DNA from: CAYNJG01 sp965216885
GTDB lineage: Bacteria; Planctomycetota; Planctomycetia; Pirellulales; Pirellulaceae
DNA length: 64,000 nucleotides
Direction: 5' to 3'
Assembly: GCA_965216885.1 (NCBI GenBank)
Contig: OZ244209.1
Coordinates: 1,860,001-1,924,000, forward strand
Shown piece after piece: positions 60,743 to 64,000 of the stretch (positions within the stretch are counted from its first letter, which is position 1; the number at the start of each line of letters is the position of its first letter). The position numbers and the translations under genes were made by a program. Under the pieces are notes generated by a model. That model was not told the origin of the DNA. It made no database searches and saw nothing but the letters and a program-made list of their open reading frames with translations.

Positions 60743-63700
60743 TCACGGGCTCGTCGAGCCAAAGTTCTGCGATAGCAGCAGGAAATCCTCGAAGTCGATC
60801 GTTCCCGATTCGTCGAAATCTCCGTCTTCAAACGCAGCGTCGGTAGCGCCGAAATTGCGAGAGAAAATCAGGAAGTCGTCGAAGTCCACCATGCCGTCCA
60901 GGTTCGCGTCGCCATCTCGTCTGGTCACCGTTTGTTCCGGTGCTCGCACGGTCAACAGTTGAAAGGCAAGGCTGGCGTCAACTCCGTCGCTGACTTCCAG
61001 CATGACGGTGATGCTGCCCGACGACGATGCTTGAAGCTGCGTTCGCGCCGCGCCGGGATCGAGAATCGTTGGTGGGGATTCCGTTGTCGCGGCGAGGATG
61101 GTCCATGTATAAGTCAGCGGGTCGCCATCGGGGTCCCAGCTATGGGCCGCATCCAGCCACAGAGGTGTCGTGGAATCGGCGATGCGATCGGATGCCGTGG
61201 CGTCGGCAATGGGAGTCTGGTTTCCAGAGACTGTGATGATGAGGTAGTCGGTGCTTTGGGATGCGCCGTCGCGGACGGTCAGTTCGACGGCGTAGCTGCC
61301 CGGCTGTTCAATGTGCATTGACGCAATGGAACGGTCACCTCGGGTAATGGTCGGTGAAGAAGGATTGGACGAAGCGAGTAGACGCCAACTGTAGGCTACG
61401 GTCGCATCATCTTCATCGTAGCTGGCGGTAGCATCGAGCCGGGCCGGCAGATCTGCCATCGTCAGGTTGGTTGCGGTTCGTGACGCGTCCGCAACGGGAG
61501 TCTGATTTGCCGTGATGCTGACCAGAACGTCCGTCGAATCCTCCGCGAGGCCATCGCTGACGGTGAGGCGAACGAGATAGTCGCCGATCGTCGTGGCGTT
61601 TAGCCGCGTGGACGCGGCTTGAGCGCTGGAGAGTACCGGGGAGCTGCCATCGGGCGCCGAAACGATTTCCCAGGCATACGTGAGGTCGTCGGACTCGGCG
61701 TCGGTACTGGCACGGCCGTCCAGGGTGGCCGGGGCACGTCCGGCAACGACGGAAGTGTCCGAGAGCGAACCGTCGGCGACGGGGGCCTGGTTGGCGGCAA
61801 GTTGGACTTCGAACGTCGTGCTGGACGAGAGCGAGCCATCCGAAGCGGTGGCCCTGACGACGTAGGTGCCGGGCGTGTCGGCTTCAAAACCCGTCGTTTC
61901 GCCGTCTGCGGATGTAAGTGACCACAGGGCACCCATTGGAGCAGACTCCACGCTCCACATGATCGAGAAGGCGTCACCGTTGGGGTCGTAAGAGCCCAGC
62001 GCCGTTAACGTGACGTCCGATCTGCCTGCGGTGCCGGTGGCTATCGAATTGCTGGTGTCCAGGACGGGCGGAAGGTTGATTCGGTTCGTGACTCGCAGGG
62101 TGTCGCTTGAAGTGTACGTTCCATCGCTAACGGACAACTGGACTTCAAAGACCCCTGCCTCGTTGGCAGAAAACGTAGTGATCGCGGAATTGGGTGCGCT
62201 GAACTGGACGTCGCCCGGGCCACTCAGTTTCGTCCAGGAATAGGACAAAGGCGTCATTGGTTCCAGGGGATCGTAAGATGCCGAGGCGTCCAGAGTCGCG
62301 AGCGCGCCTACGTCAATGGTGACGTCAGGGCCAGCGTCGGCAATTGGAGCCCCCGATAAGACGATGTCGAGGTTGTCGTCGTACAGCGTAAGCACGGGGC
62401 GTACGTCCGAGTCGAGAGTTATGGCCAGCAAGCGGTCTGGCCCCACGGTCTTCAGGGAAATTGGCTGACCCTCCAGCTGCGTGCTCTTGGTGAGTCCCCA
62501 TGTCGCGGACGACCAACGCTGGATCTGTGAAGAGCTGGTTCCCGCGAGTGTTCGAATGCTGTACGCCTCGTCGCCCAGCCATGTGACGTCGTCGACCGGG
62601 TTCGCGAGCGATTGGGTCAACCGTTCCAGTGTGTTGGCGTCGTGAATCAGGCCCGACCCGAGTACCACGACACTACCGTTGGGAGCGACACGAATGGGAT
62701 GGCGGAAGCCGCCGCTGGAATGCAACGGCGAATCTCGCTTGTCGCCGATCGATCCGTCGGCGCGAATGTCTTCCGAAAGCAGGTCGTTGGGCGAAGTGTC
62801 GTCGCGGAAGAAATACATCTTCTGATTTACTTCGCTCCAGACGTACTCTTGCGAACGATAGTTCCATTCGACGGCACTGATCTGCGTTCCGTCCGGTGCG
62901 AACGTGTAATGACTCACCCATGCACCGGACGGGTCAACGGCAAAGAGGAATTCGCCTGCCGTGGCCAGCCCCAGGGGCGCCTGCGGCAACGTCGCGAAGA
63001 CCTCTTCCGTCGGCTCGTCTGCATTCAGGTCGATCTTTCGTAGTAACCCCGTTGAATACGCGTGGTAGATTGTGTTGGTCTCCGCCGAGTAGGTGCCAAA
63101 CTCCGGGAAGTCCACCAGTGGAATCGTTTCTCCCCAGCTCTGCGTGATGGTGTCGTAGCGGAATACGCTCAGATTTTCCGGACTGAACAGCAACGCCACT
63201 CCGTCGTTGGTTAGTTCGACGCGACTTGGTGTAAAGGACAGACCGTCTGGGTTCAGGGGTTCGCCCGGTTCAGGAGTATCCAGCGACGTGAGGCTGACGA
63301 TTTCGACACGCCAACCCTGCGACGCGGTTGGGTCAATCGAGAAGGCCATGGCGTTTTCATCGTTGACGAACAGGTCGGTCGCTGCATACGTCAGGTCAGC
63401 ACTTCCGGCCGGTAGTAAATTCAGTCCGTAGGCCGTGAGCGAGGGTCCGGACAGGACGATGGGGATTTCGCCGCCGACGAAGTCAACGTCGACAACCTGG
63501 CTCTGAAAGCTGGATAGGTAGTTGAGCGATGTGGAGTAGATCGTCCCGGAGCTGTCGACAAGGCGCTGGCCGTCGTCAAACAGCCAGACTTGCGATGCAC
63601 TGGGGTAGTCTCCGTGGTAGCGGCTGTCGCCATTTTGCTGAAATCGACCGTCATCGGTGTAGGACACGAAGGTGATATCGGCGGGGCTTGTGCCTCGCGA

Positions 63701-64000
63701 ACGACCGTAGATCCTGTTCTGCTCGGGGGCGATCGACGTGCCGTACGTGGTATCCAGATAATCATTTATGGTATCGACGACCTGGTTGTCGACTTTGTTG
63801 ATGCTTATGTATCGCGTGTACAGTCCCGCGGAATGATTCGCGAACAGGATGTCGCCGTCGGTGTGCAAAGCATGCACGTTGTCGTTTGCGTTGATCAGGT
63901 GTGTGTCGGAAGAGCCGTTAAGGTCATAGCGATATACCGCTCGGCCATAGGCGACGTAAATGCCGTCGTCGTCGATATGAGCGGCGGACGGTGAGCCGGT
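60743..64000 (-). CDS. PKD-repeat surface protein with dockerin-like EF-hand tail, 5' truncated
   Basis: At least 1085 residues; the frame is open to the window edge, so the N-terminus is missing. The first 520 visible residues form a propeller-like region (IYVAYGRAVYRYDL, ISAVEWNYRSQEYVWSEVN, VTWLGDEAYSIRTLAG). Five PKD/Ig-like repeats of about 90 residues follow, each with a core such as TLDASASYDPLEP or DAAHSWDPDGDPLTYTW and ending VSDG. The tail has two EF-hand loops (DANLDGMVDFDDFLIFSRNFG, DFDESGTIDFEDFLLLSQNFG). It is probably an extracellular, calcium-binding adhesin-like protein. It ends 45 bp from the epimerase start. Confidence 0.88.
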   Translation of the reverse strand, partial: TGSPSAAHIDDDGIYVAYGRAVYRYDLNGSSDTHLINANDNVHALHTDGDILFANHSAGLYTRYISINKVDNQVVDTINDYLDTTYGTSIAPEQNRIYGRSRGTSPADITFVSYTDDGRFQQNGDSRYHGDYPSASQVWLFDDGQRLVDSSGTIYSTSLNYLSSFQSQVVDVDFVGGEIPIVLSGPSLTAYGLNLLPAGSADLTYAATDLFVNDENAMAFSIDPTASQGWRVEIVSLTSLDTPEPGEPLNPDGLSFTPSRVELTNDGVALLFSPENLSVFRYDTITQSWGETIPLVDFPEFGTYSAETNTIYHAYSTGLLRKIDLNADEPTEEVFATLPQAPLGLATAGEFLFAVDPSGAWVSHYTFAPDGTQISAVEWNYRSQEYVWSEVNQKMYFFRDDTSPNDLLSEDIRADGSIGDKRDSPLHSSGGFRHPIRVAPNGSVVVLGSGLIHDANTLERLTQSLANPVDDVTWLGDEAYSIRTLAGTSSSQIQRWSSATWGLTKSTQLEGQPISLKTVGPDRLLAITLDSDVRPVLTLYDDNLDIVLSGAPIADAGPDVTIDVGALATLDASASYDPLEPMTPLSYSWTKLSGPGDVQFSAPNSAITTFSANEAGVFEVQLSVSDGTYTSSDTLRVTNRINLPPVLDTSNSIATGTAGRSDVTLTALGSYDPNGDAFSIMWSVESAPMGALWSLTSADGETTGFEADTPGTYVVRATASDGSLSSSTTFEVQLAANQAPVADGSLSDTSVVAGRAPATLDGRASTDAESDDLTYAWEIVSAPDGSSPVLSSAQAASTRLNATTIGDYLVRLTVSDGLAEDSTDVLVSITANQTPVADASRTATNLTMADLPARLDATASYDEDDATVAYSWRLLASSNPSSPTITRGDRSIASMHIEQPGSYAVELTVRDGASQSTDYLIITVSGNQTPIADATASDRIADSTTPLWLDAAHSWDPDGDPLTYTWTILAATTESPPTILDPGAARTQLQASSSGSITVMLEVSDGVDASLAFQLLTVRAPEQTVTRRDGDANLDGMVDFDDFLIFSRNFGATDAAFEDGDFDESGTIDFEDFLLLSQNFGSTSP

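Overview
The window is a high-GC bacterial chromosome segment that looks like a planctomycete (phylum Planctomycetota, probably class Planctomycetia; the genus cannot be settled by eye). The evidence is a set of lineage-typical families: a DUF1587/1592/1588/1585 cytochrome followed by a DUF1552 TAT protein, a very large PVC-type haem protein with HEAT repeats next to a GDSL-like esterase, an MJ0042-type zinc-ribbon membrane protein, an LEPR-XLL-like export motif, PEP-CTERM proteins, dockerin-like EF-hand tails, and a MoxR/DUF58/BatA locus. No tRNA, rRNA or CRISPR array was seen.

Layout. 1-10.6 kb: 3' end of a SulP anion transporter, a zinc-cluster hypothetical, a small secreted protein, the cytochrome/DUF1552 pair, a giant MscS-type channel and a SUI1/YciH factor. 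10.7-15.1 kb: O-antigen-ligase-like protein, RedB-like thioredoxin-fold protein, and a receiver-PAS-GGDEF-EAL protein. 15.1-19.3 kb: a probable lysine-degradation locus (VOC-like metalloprotein divergent from a saccharopine-dehydrogenase-like enzyme and an antiquitin-type aldehyde dehydrogenase). 19.5-22.3 kb: DHH phosphoesterase with a clear terminator, a small lipoprotein, and the last gene of a minus-strand operon. 22.2-27.1 kb: the rest of that operon (esterase, haem protein, membrane protein), joined by 4-nt overlaps. 27.3-29.9 kb: MacA-like adaptor and FtsX-type permease with no ATPase gene beside them.

30-50.5 kb: the MoxR locus. moxR, DUF58 and batA-like genes lie between two palindrome-rich repeat arrays in opposite orientation. 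After the second array and an opposite-strand zinc-ribbon membrane protein, the plus-strand series resumes: VWA/amidotransferase-fold protein, a DUF4175-like coiled-coil membrane protein split by an in-frame UGA, a secreted toroid-fold protein, and two tandem paralogous exported proteins of about 1000 residues ending in thioredoxin domains. The order suggests one envelope-associated assembly under MoxR control, which is an inference.

50.6-64 kb: FG-GAP surface protein, membrane-anchored MutS-like ATPase, and an old tandem duplication that copied the mutS 3' end, a PEP-CTERM gene with its promoter, and the 3' end of a convergent AGE-family epimerase. The second copy later took an IS1380-family element with intact ends and a target duplication. 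The window ends inside a PKD-repeat surface protein whose C-terminal EF-hand module resembles that of the FG-GAP protein.
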